Below, piece after piece: positions 7,645 through 16,846 of a DNA stretch of 64,000 nt. The stretch is from NCBI RefSeq assembly GCF_024256385.1, contig NZ_JAMLFW010000001.1, positions 5,394,001 through 5,458,000 on the forward strand, written 5' to 3'. Both the position numbers and the translations under genes were made by a program. The notes under the pieces are model-generated. The model worked only from the letters and a program-made list of their open reading frames with translations, had not been told where the DNA came from and did not search any database. Every line of letters starts with the position of its first letter. Within the stretch, counting starts at the first letter, position 1. The stretch is from Anatilimnocola floriformis (lineage in GTDB: Bacteria; Planctomycetota; Planctomycetia; Pirellulales; Pirellulaceae).

Positions 7645-9252
7645 TTAGCCGCGCCGCAGATTGCTAAACAGCTGCTTGTAGTCGGTGCGTTTGCCCTTCG
7701 CGGCAGGAGCGTGAGCTTTCCGCCGCGGCGTCACTTCTTCTTCGATGATGATCAGGTCACGATCGTCGCTGCCGAGGTCGCTGAGCGGAATCGTCGCGCG
7801 GCGAGCCGGTTGTTCGCCGAAGGCGGGTTCGGGATAAACCGGATCCGCGGCAGCAGCGGTGCGCTGTGGGGCAACGATCGGCGCGGGAGCAACCGGTTCG
7901 GGTTCGCTCAGCCATTCTTCGCGAATTTCCACGGGCTTCGAAGCCACGACGATCGGCTCGACGAACGTCTTGCTCTCGGTGCGCGCGACTTGCGGCGGCA
8001 TGACCGATTTCATCGCTTCTTCGCCAAACAGCGCGACAGCCAGTTCGCGGCCTTCGACGCTTTGCACGCGGGGGCGATTGCGGAAGGCGGCTTCGAGTTC
8101 GGCGTAGCGATCGATGACCACTTCTTCTTCGTCAAAGCCCTGGCCGAAGGGATCTTTGAAGGTCAGTTCGATTTCAGTGCCGCGTGCCGCGAGCGAATGG
8201 AAGTCGTTGGCGTAGCGATTGCCTTGCAATTCGCGATCGAGTTCGCCATCGGGCAGATCGAGCGAGGCGATTTCATCGTCGATTTGATCGAGCAACTCTG
8301 TGGCGTGCATGGCTACGTTCGACAGCATGTCGGAATGCGTCGACACCGCGCTCAAACCAGGTTCGTTCAGCTCGCCGAACTCGATGATGCTGCCCATATC
8401 GGCTGCGGCGGGAATGCTCTTTTCGCTCCACGGCAGCGGCAGTTGTTGCAGATCGGCCCAGGCTTCTTCGATGCCGGACGAATGCAGCTGTTTGTGGCCG
8501 CCGAGCGCGGCGAGGACTAACGAGTGGTCGCACAATTGATTGATCAGCCGCGGCACGCCATCGGTAGCGGTGAAGATGGCTTCGAAGGCCGATTGTGCGA
8601 AGAGCGAATCGGGCTTGCCGCCGGTTTGCGTGATTTGTTCGCGAATGTATTGGAAGGTTTCTTCGCGAGTGAGGTGCTGCAAGTAACAACGCGTGGCCAG
8701 GCGTTGTTGGAACGACTCGAGCTTCGGGCTGCTGAGGCGTTCTTCGAGCACGGCATTGCCGGCGAGAATAACCCGCACCCGCGATTGGCCACTGTGAACG
8801 ATGTTCGTCAACTGGCGAATCTCTTCGAGCAGTCGCAGCGGCAATGTGTGGGCTTCATCGATGAGCAACAGCAGGCCGAGCGGGCCACCTTCGCGCGGCT
8901 CGAGGTGCTGCATCAGCGACAGGCGAAGCTCACCTTCGTCCATGTCGCGATAGGGAAGCTTCAGTTCAAACAGAATGCTCTGCAGCAGCGCTTTACGCGT
9001 ACAAAGTTGCGCGCTGTTGAGCATGGCGACGTGAAACTTGTTGCGAAAACCGGCGGCGAGCAACTGCAGCAGCAGCGACTTGCCCGATCCTGCAGGGCCG
9101 ACGACCAAGCCCACGCCTTCGGCGCGTTCGATGCAGCGCACAAGGTTTTCGACGGCGGCCTGGTGCGTGCCAGTGCGAACATAAGCGGCGGCCGTGGGGG
9201 CCGAGGCGAAAGGACGCTGAGCCAGGTGAAACGAGTTTTCGTACATCGGCAA
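7645..9252 (-). CDS. ExeA/GspA-like AAA ATPase
   Basis: 535 residues. The AAA domain covers about residues 1-270: NSFHLAQRPFA start, Walker A GPAGSGKS (52-59), Walker B LLLLIDEAH (127-135) and a sensor Asn in ILAGNAVLEERL (about 168). This is the pattern of ExeA/GspA ATPases and of the ATPase found in exosortase-type polysaccharide clusters. After residue 280 the sequence is low complexity and acidic (QIDDEIASLDLPDGE), then Pro-rich, ending in a basic tail. It sits between the chain-length protein and the BY-kinase-like protein, so a role in envelope polysaccharide assembly is inferred. Confidence 0.85.
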   Translation of the reverse strand: MPMYENSFHLAQRPFASAPTAAAYVRTGTHQAAVENLVRCIERAEGVGLVVGPAGSGKSLLLQLLAAGFRNKFHVAMLNSAQLCTRKALLQSILFELKLPYRDMDEGELRLSLMQHLEPREGGPLGLLLLIDEAHTLPLRLLEEIRQLTNIVHSGQSRVRVILAGNAVLEERLSSPKLESFQQRLATRCYLQHLTREETFQYIREQITQTGGKPDSLFAQSAFEAIFTATDGVPRLINQLCDHSLVLAALGGHKQLHSSGIEEAWADLQQLPLPWSEKSIPAAADMGSIIEFGELNEPGLSAVSTHSDMLSNVAMHATELLDQIDDEIASLDLPDGELDRELQGNRYANDFHSLAARGTEIELTFKDPFGQGFDEEEVVIDRYAELEAAFRNRPRVQSVEGRELAVALFGEEAMKSVMPPQVARTESKTFVEPIVVASKPVEIREEWLSEPEPVAPAPIVAPQRTAAAADPVYPEPAFGEQPARRATIPLSDLGSDDRDLIIIEEEVTPRRKAHAPAAKGKRTDYKQLFSNLRRG

Positions 9253-9559
9253 TCCTGCAGCTGTTGGTCAGGCGTGACTTGTTGGGTCGAGTCCGGAAAC
9301 CACGGTGGTCAAGCGAGGGAGACGCCTGTTTGCGTGAGTGATGTGCTGGCTGGCGCTGCTAGCTTGTTGCCGGCAGCGCGGGCCGGCCTACTCACGCTGG
9401 ACCGAATCACCTTTTGCATCGGCAGTCGCGACTGGCAGACTGCAGCGGCGAGGAAAGAAATCCGGGCAAGACGCATGATGGGGAAAGTTGGTGAATTCGC
9501 GCAAGGAAACTCGCGCGAAACGAGCTGAAGGACGGCGACTTTGCGGCGTGCTAGCGGGA
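9253..9559. other. 307-base gap in polysaccharide operon
   Basis: Between the chain-length gene stop and the ExeA-like gene start. No open frame with gene-like composition, no clear terminator and no repeat family was found. A promoter for the downstream three genes could be here, but I see no convincing -35/-10 pair. Confidence 0.4.
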
Positions 9560-11185
9560 CTACCCCATCACGCGACGATGCAGCAGGTCGAACGCCTGGC
9601 CGAGCGTGCTCAGCGGATCGAGCGTCCACTGCTGGCCGAGGTTGGGATCATTTGTGGTCGCCCAGGCACAGACAATCATCACCGCGAGCAACACAGCAAA
9701 GCTGAACTGCGAAACGCGGAAGACCTGCACCGACAAGTTAGTCGGCATGCGTTTGGGTTCCGTCGTGGCGAGCGGAACTTCGCCGATGACGGGGAGCGGC
9801 AGGTTTTCTTGCAGTTGAAAGACATCGCTGAGCAAACCGGCCCGGTTAGCGAGGCGGCCGAGTTGCCACACGCCGAGACCACCGGTCACCGCGAGGATGC
9901 CGGCGAGCAGCAGTTGAAAAGGAGTCGCGCGGCCACCTTGCTGAGCGTGTGTCCACACGGCGGAAGTGCTCCAGCCCTCGGCATTCAAACCGCGCACCCA
10001 TTGTTGCTGGGCGTCGTTATATGAAGTTTCAGCCGCGGCCCGGCGAGCGGCAGCGGTCGACCAATCGGCTGAGAGTTGTTGGATTTGTTTCGCGAGCGCC
10101 GCGGCTGCATTCGGGGCGTTTTCGCCGGCAGAACTAGCCTGCCGCACAAGTCGCCGCGGTTGGCGAGCCGATTCGGGAATCTCCGGACCACGCAACATCG
10201 GGGCGGGAATCGGCGACTTTGGTTCTTCGAGTTTCATCTCGATTTTCGTCGGCTCGCGCGGCGTTTGATCGAGTTGTTCGAGAAGTGTCGTCAGCCGAGT
10301 TTGGGCTTCGATCACTTGCGGATGCTGCGCAGTTCGCGCGGCGAGTAGTTGCTCGAGCTTGGCTTGGGCGAGATCCACTTTTTCTTTGAGCTCGACCCAA
10401 GCCGGATTCATTTTCACAACGGGCGTGGTCAGCGGCACGTTGGCGACCGGCGGTGGAGTTCGCTCATTGTTTTGCATCGCGAGGGTCAGTTCTTCGTGAC
10501 GAACGCGGTCGAGCGCGACGCGGGCCACGTCTTCTTCGTCGCGCGCTTGGGCCAACACTTTTTGATAGTGTTGCACGAGCAACTGCGTTTCGGCCTGATC
10601 GAGGTTCTTGAGCTGCGACGTGAGCGATTCGCTCAGCTTATTGAGCAAACGACTGGCCAGTTGGCGGTCGTGATATTGCAGATTTAGTTGCCAGCCCGCG
10701 CGATTGCCTGCCGTTTCGTGCGGCAGAACTTGCAGGGCACTTCCCAGGGCGGCGATCAGTTGATTTTGGGATGCGAGCGAATCGCGCGGGCAAACTTGCT
10801 GCACCGTCGAGGCCAGCACTGCGTCGGACTTCAGCCAGGTGGCAACTTGCTCAGGTGCTAGCGGCGTGTTTGTCGCGGCCCGATCAGCGGAGGCTTGCAC
10901 GCGCTGGCTGACGACATAGCCGACGAGCGGCGTGCGAGCGAGGATCACGACGATCAAAAAGATCGCGGTGGCGACCAGCAGAATCGGCAGCAGCGGATGC
11001 GCTGAGTAGTAGGCGGCGGGCTGCGCAGCGACATTCGAGCCGCTACCGTCCTTTCGCGCCGTCGCTCCATCGTGCATGGCAAGCACATCCTGGCTTGAAG
11101 AATCCTGGCGGCCACTCACCAATACGGCCGCTTCCTCGCGTTTCATCGACGCGATAGCAGCCTGCATTGAGTCCCCTGCCAGCAC
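9560..11185 (-). CDS. Wzz/GumC-like polysaccharide chain-length protein
   Basis: 541 residues. A membrane segment lies at about residues 67-88 (LPILLVATAIFLIVVILART), followed by a periplasmic region with long predicted coiled coil (SLTSQLKNLDQAETQLLVQH, later LEQLLAARTAQHPQVIEAQT), as in Wzz/GumC polysaccharide co-polymerases. Two more hydrophobic segments follow near the C-terminus (about 428-448 and 485-505). It has no cytoplasmic kinase domain; the separate BY-kinase-like protein two genes downstream may substitute. First gene of the minus-strand envelope cluster. Confidence 0.75.
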   Translation of the reverse strand: MLAGDSMQAAIASMKREEAAVLVSGRQDSSSQDVLAMHDGATARKDGSGSNVAAQPAAYYSAHPLLPILLVATAIFLIVVILARTPLVGYVVSQRVQASADRAATNTPLAPEQVATWLKSDAVLASTVQQVCPRDSLASQNQLIAALGSALQVLPHETAGNRAGWQLNLQYHDRQLASRLLNKLSESLTSQLKNLDQAETQLLVQHYQKVLAQARDEEDVARVALDRVRHEELTLAMQNNERTPPPVANVPLTTPVVKMNPAWVELKEKVDLAQAKLEQLLAARTAQHPQVIEAQTRLTTLLEQLDQTPREPTKIEMKLEEPKSPIPAPMLRGPEIPESARQPRRLVRQASSAGENAPNAAAALAKQIQQLSADWSTAAARRAAAETSYNDAQQQWVRGLNAEGWSTSAVWTHAQQGGRATPFQLLLAGILAVTGGLGVWQLGRLANRAGLLSDVFQLQENLPLPVIGEVPLATTEPKRMPTNLSVQVFRVSQFSFAVLLAVMIVCAWATTNDPNLGQQWTLDPLSTLGQAFDLLHRRVMG

Positions 11186-11223
11186 GCGGCAAGACCGTCA
11201 CAGGCGGCAGGTTGGGCGGCCGG

Positions 11224-11766
11224 TTATTCCGCGGGCGTAGAGATGGTCGGCGGCGGCGAGACTCCGCCGAGGAACGGCTGAGCATTCGGAGTAGTTGGCG
11301 GCGGTGTTGGCATGGGCGGCGCGGGCGGGCAAACGTCTCCCATGAATAGTCCGCCCTGCACCTGTTGCTGGTGGATCTGTTCGAACCGGCTGTGGGCGAG
11401 AAACTCCCGCAGGAACGGCACCTTGGCAAACGCTGCCGTCGCCATCGCAAACATCGCCAGCATTAGGCCCGCCGTGGCGAGCGAGAGGCGGACGACTTTG
11501 GCCCGGACCGCGGCCAGACCGACCGGGCAATCGCGCGTGATCACCGTGCCATCGGGTCGCTTGAACATGCGAATACAAGTGCGGCCTTCGCGCTGCGCTA
11601 GAAACGCTTCGGCTTCGTCGCGGGTCATCTCCGAGATGTTGTAGACTCTCAACTGGCAATCGCCGCAGTGGCGTACGCGATCGTCACCGGCCATGGCCTT
11701 CCAGTCGGCCGTGCAGGGCGAGGCGATTTGAATCAGTTCAAGCGACGGAGTTTTACGAGCGACCAT
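11224..11766 (-). CDS. Cysteine-motif protein with one membrane segment
   Basis: 180 residues from ATG at 11766, which overlaps the preceding gene's stop by one base (TAATG), so translation is probably coupled. Residues about 10-80 hold a conserved Cys pattern: SPCTADWKAM, VRHCGDCQLRVYNISEMT, GRTCIRMF and RDCP. A hydrophobic segment (VRLSLATAGLMLAMFAMATA, about 92-112) follows, then a Pro-rich tail. The Cys-rich part resembles a short conserved domain I recall in several Bacteroidetes and planctomycete membrane proteins; its function is unknown to me. Confidence 0.7.
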   Translation of the reverse strand: MVARKTPSLELIQIASPCTADWKAMAGDDRVRHCGDCQLRVYNISEMTRDEAEAFLAQREGRTCIRMFKRPDGTVITRDCPVGLAAVRAKVVRLSLATAGLMLAMFAMATAAFAKVPFLREFLAHSRFEQIHQQQVQGGLFMGDVCPPAPPMPTPPPTTPNAQPFLGGVSPPPTISTPAE

Positions 11767-12608
11767 TATGAGGCCTCCCTCAGTGACTTCTGATTTGCGC
11801 GGTGAACAATCTGCCAGCCGCAGGCCCGCCAGATATATAGTGTGCCGACAGTCACTGCGAACCAAACCACCGACATGAAAGCAACCGGCTGCCAATAAGC
11901 GTCCATGTTGAACGCATAGAACTGCCAGAGGCAAAAGAACGTCGCGGCGGCAAACAGCAAAGGGGCTTTCGTGACTGCCGCGCCTGGCGTGCCTGCAGCC
12001 CAAACAGCGGCGAAGCAGATGATCGCCGTGATCACGCCATCGACTATCAGGTAAGGAGCGGAACCGGCCGCAGCCCAACCTGCATTGGCACGGAGCCAAC
12101 TCCCCGCCGCCAGCATCACAGCCACCACCAACGTGACGACCATCAACCAGCGAATGGAGAATTGCCATGGCCCGCTAGTGCTGAGCGCCATTGCATTCCA
12201 TTCGCCGCGAAACCCGATCAACCGCAGCGTGACAAACGCCACGGCCAACATCGATAGCGGAACGACCATCATCGTGACCGCGTATTCCTGCAGGTAGGGC
12301 GGATAAATCAACAGCCACGTTGTGGCCAGAAACGCGAACATCGCAGTTAAGAGGAAGCAACCCCTCCAAGTCAGCCCACCCACCGAAGCGGCAACGATGA
12401 GCAGCGTCCATTGACTCGGAAACAGTGAATCCAGCAGCAGCAGATTGTTCCGGCAGCAGAGCCAAGGCGCGACGAGATGCAAAACGACGAGCAATCCCAA
12501 CAAGATCCGCTGCAGCGCGACAAACCCGGGCCGTTCGATCGGCGAAAAGGTCGTCAGCGGCGTTGGACTTGAGGTCACAGGTTGGTTCTCGGGGCGATCC
12601 GCCGGCAT
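11766..12608 (-). CDS. Multi-pass membrane protein, unknown function
   Basis: 280 residues with about eight hydrophobic segments, from ALQRILLGLLVVLHLVAPWL near residue 30 to VWFAVTVGTLYIW near the end. I chose ATG at 12608 because GGTGGAG precedes it closely; the longer form to 12674 would start at TTG with no visible site. No family recognised. It is translationally coupled to the cysteine-motif protein and divergent from trpF. Confidence 0.65.
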   Translation of the reverse strand: MPADRPENQPVTSSPTPLTTFSPIERPGFVALQRILLGLLVVLHLVAPWLCCRNNLLLLDSLFPSQWTLLIVAASVGGLTWRGCFLLTAMFAFLATTWLLIYPPYLQEYAVTMMVVPLSMLAVAFVTLRLIGFRGEWNAMALSTSGPWQFSIRWLMVVTLVVAVMLAAGSWLRANAGWAAAGSAPYLIVDGVITAIICFAAVWAAGTPGAAVTKAPLLFAAATFFCLWQFYAFNMDAYWQPVAFMSVVWFAVTVGTLYIWRACGWQIVHRANQKSLREAS

Positions 12609-12720
12609 GTCTCCACCTGATGTTGACGACGAACCCCCGGCCGTTGTTTCACGACTCCCGACCGGCGGCGTCAATTTTCATTAGAATCAAGGCATCAGGA
12701 CAGAATAAAGGGAGACAGCT

Positions 12721-13398
12721 TTGGTGCGGATCAAAATCTGTGGCATCACGAATCGGGACGACGCCACCACGGCGATCGAGGCCGGGGCCGATGCGCTGGG
12801 ATTCAATTTCTATCCCAAGAGCCCGCGATCCATTTCGCTCGCAACCCTGCAGCAGATCGGCGGCAATCTGGCGGTGAACAAGGTCGGCGTCTTCGTGAAT
12901 CACGCCGATCCCTTGCAAGTCGCGATTGACGGTGGCCTCGATACGATTCAACTGCACGGTGATGAAACGCCGCAGGAGTTGGTAGAAATCGTCAACGGTG
13001 CTCAGTCGCAAGGAAAGCAAGTCTGGCGAGCCTTTCGTTGCAAGGAAAACAGCCTGGCCGATGTCGCCGAGTATCTGGAGCGCTGCGAGTCGCTCGGTGC
13101 GTTACCTGCAGCGGTGCTCCTTGATGCTTATGCCCCGGATGCCTTTGGTGGAACTGGCAAAGTCGTCGATTGGAACTCGGTGCGCGAACAACGTCGTCTG
13201 TTGCGCGAACTGCCGCTGATTCTTGCTGGCGGTTTGACGCCAGAGAACATCGCCGAAGCGATTCGCACGGCCCAGCCTGACGGCGTGGATGTGGCTAGTG
13301 GCGTGGAGAGTTCGCCGGGGAAAAAGGACGCGGCGAAGGTGCGGGACTTTGTCGCGGCGGCGAAGCTGGCGTTTACCGAAATCACCGGCCAATCGTGA
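12721..13398 (+). CDS. trpF: Phosphoribosylanthranilate isomerase
   Basis: 225 residues from TTG at 12721 (GTG at 12724 is also possible); GGGAG lies six bases upstream. It converts phosphoribosylanthranilate to CdRP, the third step of tryptophan synthesis. Family motifs are present: KICGITNRDDA with the catalytic Cys7, GADALGFNFYPKSPRS, and LDAYAPDAFGGTGKVVDW carrying the catalytic Asp, then LAGGLTPENI and GVDVASGVESSPGKKD for phosphate binding. No other trp gene is in the window. Confidence 0.95.
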   Translation: MVRIKICGITNRDDATTAIEAGADALGFNFYPKSPRSISLATLQQIGGNLAVNKVGVFVNHADPLQVAIDGGLDTIQLHGDETPQELVEIVNGAQSQGKQVWRAFRCKENSLADVAEYLERCESLGALPAAVLLDAYAPDAFGGTGKVVDWNSVREQRRLLRELPLILAGGLTPENIAEAIRTAQPDGVDVASGVESSPGKKDAAKVRDFVAAAKLAFTEITGQS

Positions 13399-13512
13399 CA
13401 TATCTCTGACATCTGCGGTCTATTGCTAGGGTTGCCCATTGGCCCCCTCACTCCCTATCATGGGGCGTTCTCAGTTTCGTGGTTTGCCGTTGTCTTGCAG
13501 GAGTTTCCGATC

Positions 13513-14853
13513 GTGTCTACCGCCGCCGTGCAGCGTCTTCCGTACAAAGTTAAGGACCTCAGCCTGGCCGAACTCGGCCGCAAGAAAATCCAACTGGCCG
13601 AAAACGAAATGCCCGGCTTGATGGCCCTGCGGAAGAAATACGGCAAGACCAAGCCGCTTGCGGGCGCCCGCATCGCCGGCTGCTTGCACATGACCATCGA
13701 AACGGCTGTGCTCATCGAAACGCTGGTCGAACTCGGCGCCAAGGTGACCTGGAGCAGCTGCAATATTTTCAGCACCCAGGATGAAGCCGCCGCCGCCATC
13801 GCTGCCGCTGGCGTTCCGGTTTACGCCTGGAAGGGCATGAACAACGAAGAGTTCGATTGGTGCATCGAACAAACGCTGTTCTTCCCCGACGGCCAACCGC
13901 TCAATCTGATTCTCGACGACGGCGGTGACCTGACCAACATGGTCCACGACAAGTACCCCGAGCTGCTTGGCGGCATCAAGGGTCTGTCGGAAGAAACGAC
14001 CACGGGCGTGCATCGCCTGGCTCAGCGCCTGGAACAAGGCACGCTGAAGGTTCCGGCCATCAACATCAACGACTCGGTGACCAAGAGCAAGTTCGACAAC
14101 CTCTATGGTTGCCGCGAATCGCTCGCCGATGGCATCAAGCGCGCCACCGACGTGATGATCGCCGGCAAGGTGTGCGTCGTCGCTGGCTACGGCGACGTGG
14201 GCAAGGGTTGTGCTCACAGCATGCGGAGCTACGGCGCTCGTGTGATCGTGACCGAAATCGATCCGATCAACGCCCTGCAAGCCGCCATGGAAGGCTTCGA
14301 AGTTGCCACGATGGAAGACGCCGCCCCGCAAGGCAACATCTTCGTCACCACCACGGGCTGCTGCGACATCATCCGCAGCGAGCACTTCGAAGTGATGAAG
14401 AACGACTCGATCGTTTGCAACATCGGCCACTTCGACATTGAAATCGACGTCGCCTGGCTCGAAGCCCAAGTGAAGGCCGGCAAGGCCACCAAGGTCAACA
14501 TCAAGCCTGCCGAACTGGGCAAGGTCGACAAGTACACTCTGAAGTCGAACGGCCGCAGCATTCTGCTCCTCGCCGAAGGCCGCCTGGTGAACCTCGGCTG
14601 CGCGACCGGCCACCCGGCATTCGTGATGAGCAACAGCTTCACGAACCAAGTGCTCGCTCAGCTCGAACTGTGGCAGCACACCGACAAGTACGAAGTGAGC
14701 CTCTATCGCTTGCCGAAGAAGCTCGACGAAGAAGTCGCCCGCCTCCACCTCGAACACATCGGCGTGAAGCTGACGACCCTCACCAAGAAGCAGTCGGATT
14801 ACCTCGGTGTGGCCACCGAAGGGCCTTACAAGCCGGAACACTATCGCTACTAA
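13513..14853 (+). CDS. ahcY: Adenosylhomocysteinase
   Basis: 446 residues from GTG at 13513, with CAGGAG about 10 bases upstream; the frame is open to 13423 but the extension is unlike the family. It hydrolyses S-adenosylhomocysteine to adenosine and homocysteine. Hallmarks: [20 protein letters not shown], the NAD site [53 protein letters not shown] and the C-terminal [19 protein letters not shown] with the Lys-Tyr residues that close the NAD site. Codon use is strongly biased to C-ending codons, suggesting high expression. A terminator follows. Confidence 0.97.
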   Translation: MSTAAVQRLPYKVKDLSLAELGRKKIQLAENEMPGLMALRKKYGKTKPLAGARIAGCLHMTIETAVLIETLVELGAKVTWSSCNIFSTQDEAAAAIAAAGVPVYAWKGMNNEEFDWCIEQTLFFPDGQPLNLILDDGGDLTNMVHDKYPELLGGIKGLSEETTTGVHRLAQRLEQGTLKVPAININDSVTKSKFDNLYGCRESLADGIKRATDVMIAGKVCVVAGYGDVGKGCAHSMRSYGARVIVTEIDPINALQAAMEGFEVATMEDAAPQGNIFVTTTGCCDIIRSEHFEVMKNDSIVCNIGHFDIEIDVAWLEAQVKAGKATKVNIKPAELGKVDKYTLKSNGRSILLLAEGRLVNLGCATGHPAFVMSNSFTNQVLAQLELWQHTDKYEVSLYRLPKKLDEEVARLHLEHIGVKLTTLTKKQSDYLGVATEGPYKPEHYRY

Positions 14854-14881
14854 ATCGAGCGATTGGTCCGTCAACGAACAG

Positions 14882-14913
14882 AAGCCCGGTCACCAACATG
14901 GCCGGGCTTTTTT
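14882..14913 (+). terminator. Intrinsic terminator after ahcY
   Basis: AAGCCCGG pairs with CCGGGCTT across a 12-base loop and is followed by a run of T. It lies 29 bases after the ahcY stop. Confidence 0.85.
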
Positions 14914-15089
14914 CGTAATTTCGTTTAGTTCGCAACTCGGCGAAGGCATCCAATTCGTCGAGCACCTTGGCAGCGGACTTTTTCCCAGCTAATTCGCTTT
15001 TGTATTCAGATAACGTTCTAGTTAGACTCTGGCGGACGGCAAATTACTTTCGCTGCCGAGTTTTCCTGTCTACACGCTAGGGGTTTCGC

Positions 15090-15530
15090 ATGTCGCAAGG
15101 TCCAGTCAATCCGTACGCTTCGCCGCCGCCGGATAATTCTTTTCAGATCAACACATCGGTGGGGCACGACCGCGCGAAGCTGCGCGAGATCGCGACGGCG
15201 CAGGTCTTTTTGATGCAGGTTTTGCTGGCTGCGATTGTGGGCGGTATCTTGGCCCGCGTGATTGCGACCTATGCGCAAGGGAATATTGTGATCATTGCTG
15301 CAGCAGTTGTCCTGCAGTTGGCGATCTCGGTGCTGCAATCATTCGCCATGTTTCGCCTCGGCAAATCGCTCTACAGCATTGGCGGCGCCATCGGTATGGC
15401 GATCATCTCGTTTGTCCCCTGCTTGGGTCTACTCTTTATGTTGATTGCCAATCAGACTGCGACCGGCAAACTCAACCGTGCAGGCATCAAGGTTGGTTTC
15501 TTGGGCGCCGACCTGCGGCAGTTCGGCTAA
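15090..15530 (+). CDS. NPYASP-motif small membrane protein
   Basis: 146 residues. It starts MSQGPVNPYASPPPD; the NPYASP motif occurs at the N-terminus of many planctomycete membrane proteins. Three hydrophobic segments follow: VFLMQVLLAAIVGGILARVI, NIVIIAAAVVLQLAISVLQS and GMAIISFVPCLGLLFMLIAN. The C-terminal KLNRAGIKVGFLGADLRQFG is soluble. Function unknown; the next gene on the same strand has the same N-terminal motif. Confidence 0.75.
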   Translation: MSQGPVNPYASPPPDNSFQINTSVGHDRAKLREIATAQVFLMQVLLAAIVGGILARVIATYAQGNIVIIAAAVVLQLAISVLQSFAMFRLGKSLYSIGGAIGMAIISFVPCLGLLFMLIANQTATGKLNRAGIKVGFLGADLRQFG

Positions 15531-15670
15531 GCGTCGCTGTCCTAAACAGTACTACCGCGCACTCTTTTCATGGTGCGCGTGTGCTGTAGACTCGTGCAAA
15601 CGCCAACTTTCGCTGACGCCTGGCTTTCGTAGTTGCGAGCCAGTCGGCGCTAGACAGATGGAACACCTGC

Positions 15671-16231
15671 ATGAGCCATGAGCCCAATCCTTACGCGTCG
15701 CCCAACTTCAGCGAACTGCCGACAAGCAACTTGGCCGGAGGAAAACCAGAACTCAGTGCCTCGATTCTAGTGCAGCAGCGCGTCATCTCTATCTTGATGA
15801 TCATTCAAGGAATCTTGTCCGCGATCGTTGGCGGCGGGTGCATCGTCGCGGCCTTCATTCTGCCGAAGATGATCGCCGCCGATATGCGACGTCAGCCAGG
15901 CGGGCCGAACCTGGAACAGATGGAACTCATCATGCTGATCACTTACAGCGTGATGGGGTGCAGCGGCATCTTGCCGGGGCTGCTGTTAGTATATGCAGGG
16001 TTCCAGAACTTGTGGCTGCGCGGCCATGTGCTGGGAATCGTCGCGATTTGCGGCGGCGTTCTGGCGCTCGGCACTTGCTATTGCCTGCCGACCGCCCTGG
16101 CCCTGCTGATCTACGGCTTGATCATTTATCTCAACGAAACCACCAAGCGAGCATTCTTGCTCGCTCGGGAAGGAAAGTCGTACAACGAAATCATGCAGCT
16201 AGCAACTAGCTCGCAAAATCGTGGTACTTAG
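15671..16231 (+). CDS. NPYASP-motif membrane protein
   Basis: 186 residues starting MSHEPNPYASPNFSELP. About four hydrophobic segments, including SILMIIQGILSAIVGGGCIV and ITYSVMGCSGILPGLLLVYA. The cytosolic end (TTKRAFLLAREGKSYNEIMQ) is polar. It shares only the N-terminal motif and general shape with its upstream neighbour. Function unknown. Confidence 0.75.
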   Translation: MSHEPNPYASPNFSELPTSNLAGGKPELSASILVQQRVISILMIIQGILSAIVGGGCIVAAFILPKMIAADMRRQPGGPNLEQMELIMLITYSVMGCSGILPGLLLVYAGFQNLWLRGHVLGIVAICGGVLALGTCYCLPTALALLIYGLIIYLNETTKRAFLLAREGKSYNEIMQLATSSQNRGT

Positions 16232-16235
16232 ACGC

Positions 16236-16418
16236 TTAGCGAGCGCCGCCGTAAACATGCACGCCGCCGCCACCAGGGATGGCGCGGTGCAACAACACCG
16301 GGGCGACGCGGCTGTGGACGACATGGCCACCCGCGTACGAACGGCCACGAGCCGAGGCCGAGCCAGTGGAAGCGACCGAGGCGGCGAGAACCAGCGCGAG
16401 AATCAACAAAGTCTTCAT
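16236..16418 (-). CDS. Small secreted Gly/His-rich peptide
   Basis: 60 residues. A typical signal peptide (KTLLILALVLAASVAS, then Ala-Ser-Ala before a likely cleavage after SASA) is followed by a short mature part with RGRSYAGGHVVHSRVAPVLL and a Gly-rich end. AGGAGCAGG lies just upstream of the ATG, supporting a real gene. Convergent with the NPYASP gene, five bases apart. Function unknown. Confidence 0.6.
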   Translation of the reverse strand: MKTLLILALVLAASVASTGSASARGRSYAGGHVVHSRVAPVLLHRAIPGGGGVHVYGGAR

Positions 16419-16846
16419 AATCCTGCTCCTAATTGTCTGTTGTGAAATGCTTGTTTAATCAAAAAATGGCAACCGAGTTCACAACGAAGGGCCTCGATTT
16501 CACACGGGCAGGTTTGCGCCATCATTAACAATGGCTTGAAACCCTACATCATGATTTTCGGCCCAACTAAACCGCGGGCCAAATCGTAATGCTTAGTCTC
16601 TACGCAACCCGCACAACCGCTCGCACCGGCCCCTGAGACCAGGAGCTCTCCCCGAATTGGCCCCCTGCTCAGGTGCACCGGTGAGCGATAAAATCGAACC
16701 CTTCGTTGTCACCGCTGCGCCCCGCACCCGCCATGAATCGGGTGGTGGTTAGCATCGGTGACGGCAGACACCTGAAAGCAAGCCGCGGGCCAATCTAGCT
16801 CGGCGCCGCGCCAGCCCTTTCCTCTCGTACAACTGGTACCGCAGCA
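16419..16846. other. 428-base intergenic region
   Basis: Divergent gap between the small secreted peptide and the DUF1015 gene. The part next to the peptide (about 16440-16560) is locally AT-rich, with TTGATT on the minus strand as a possible -35, but no good -10 at proper spacing. I see no gene or repeat here. Confidence 0.4.

Noticed and set aside
9309-9629. 106-residue minus-strand frame in the polysaccharide operon gap
   Set aside because: Overlaps the end of the ExeA-to-Wzz spacer and the Wzz gene in another frame; Arg/Ala-rich and motif-free.
13399-13512. S-adenosylhomocysteine riboswitch before ahcY
   Set aside because: I looked for the conserved core and pairing; only a 114-base leader without such a structure is seen.
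13471-14874. Long antisense frame (467 residues) across ahcY
   Set aside because: It is the exact complement of a highly conserved, C-biased gene; such strong codon bias removes stops on the other strand.
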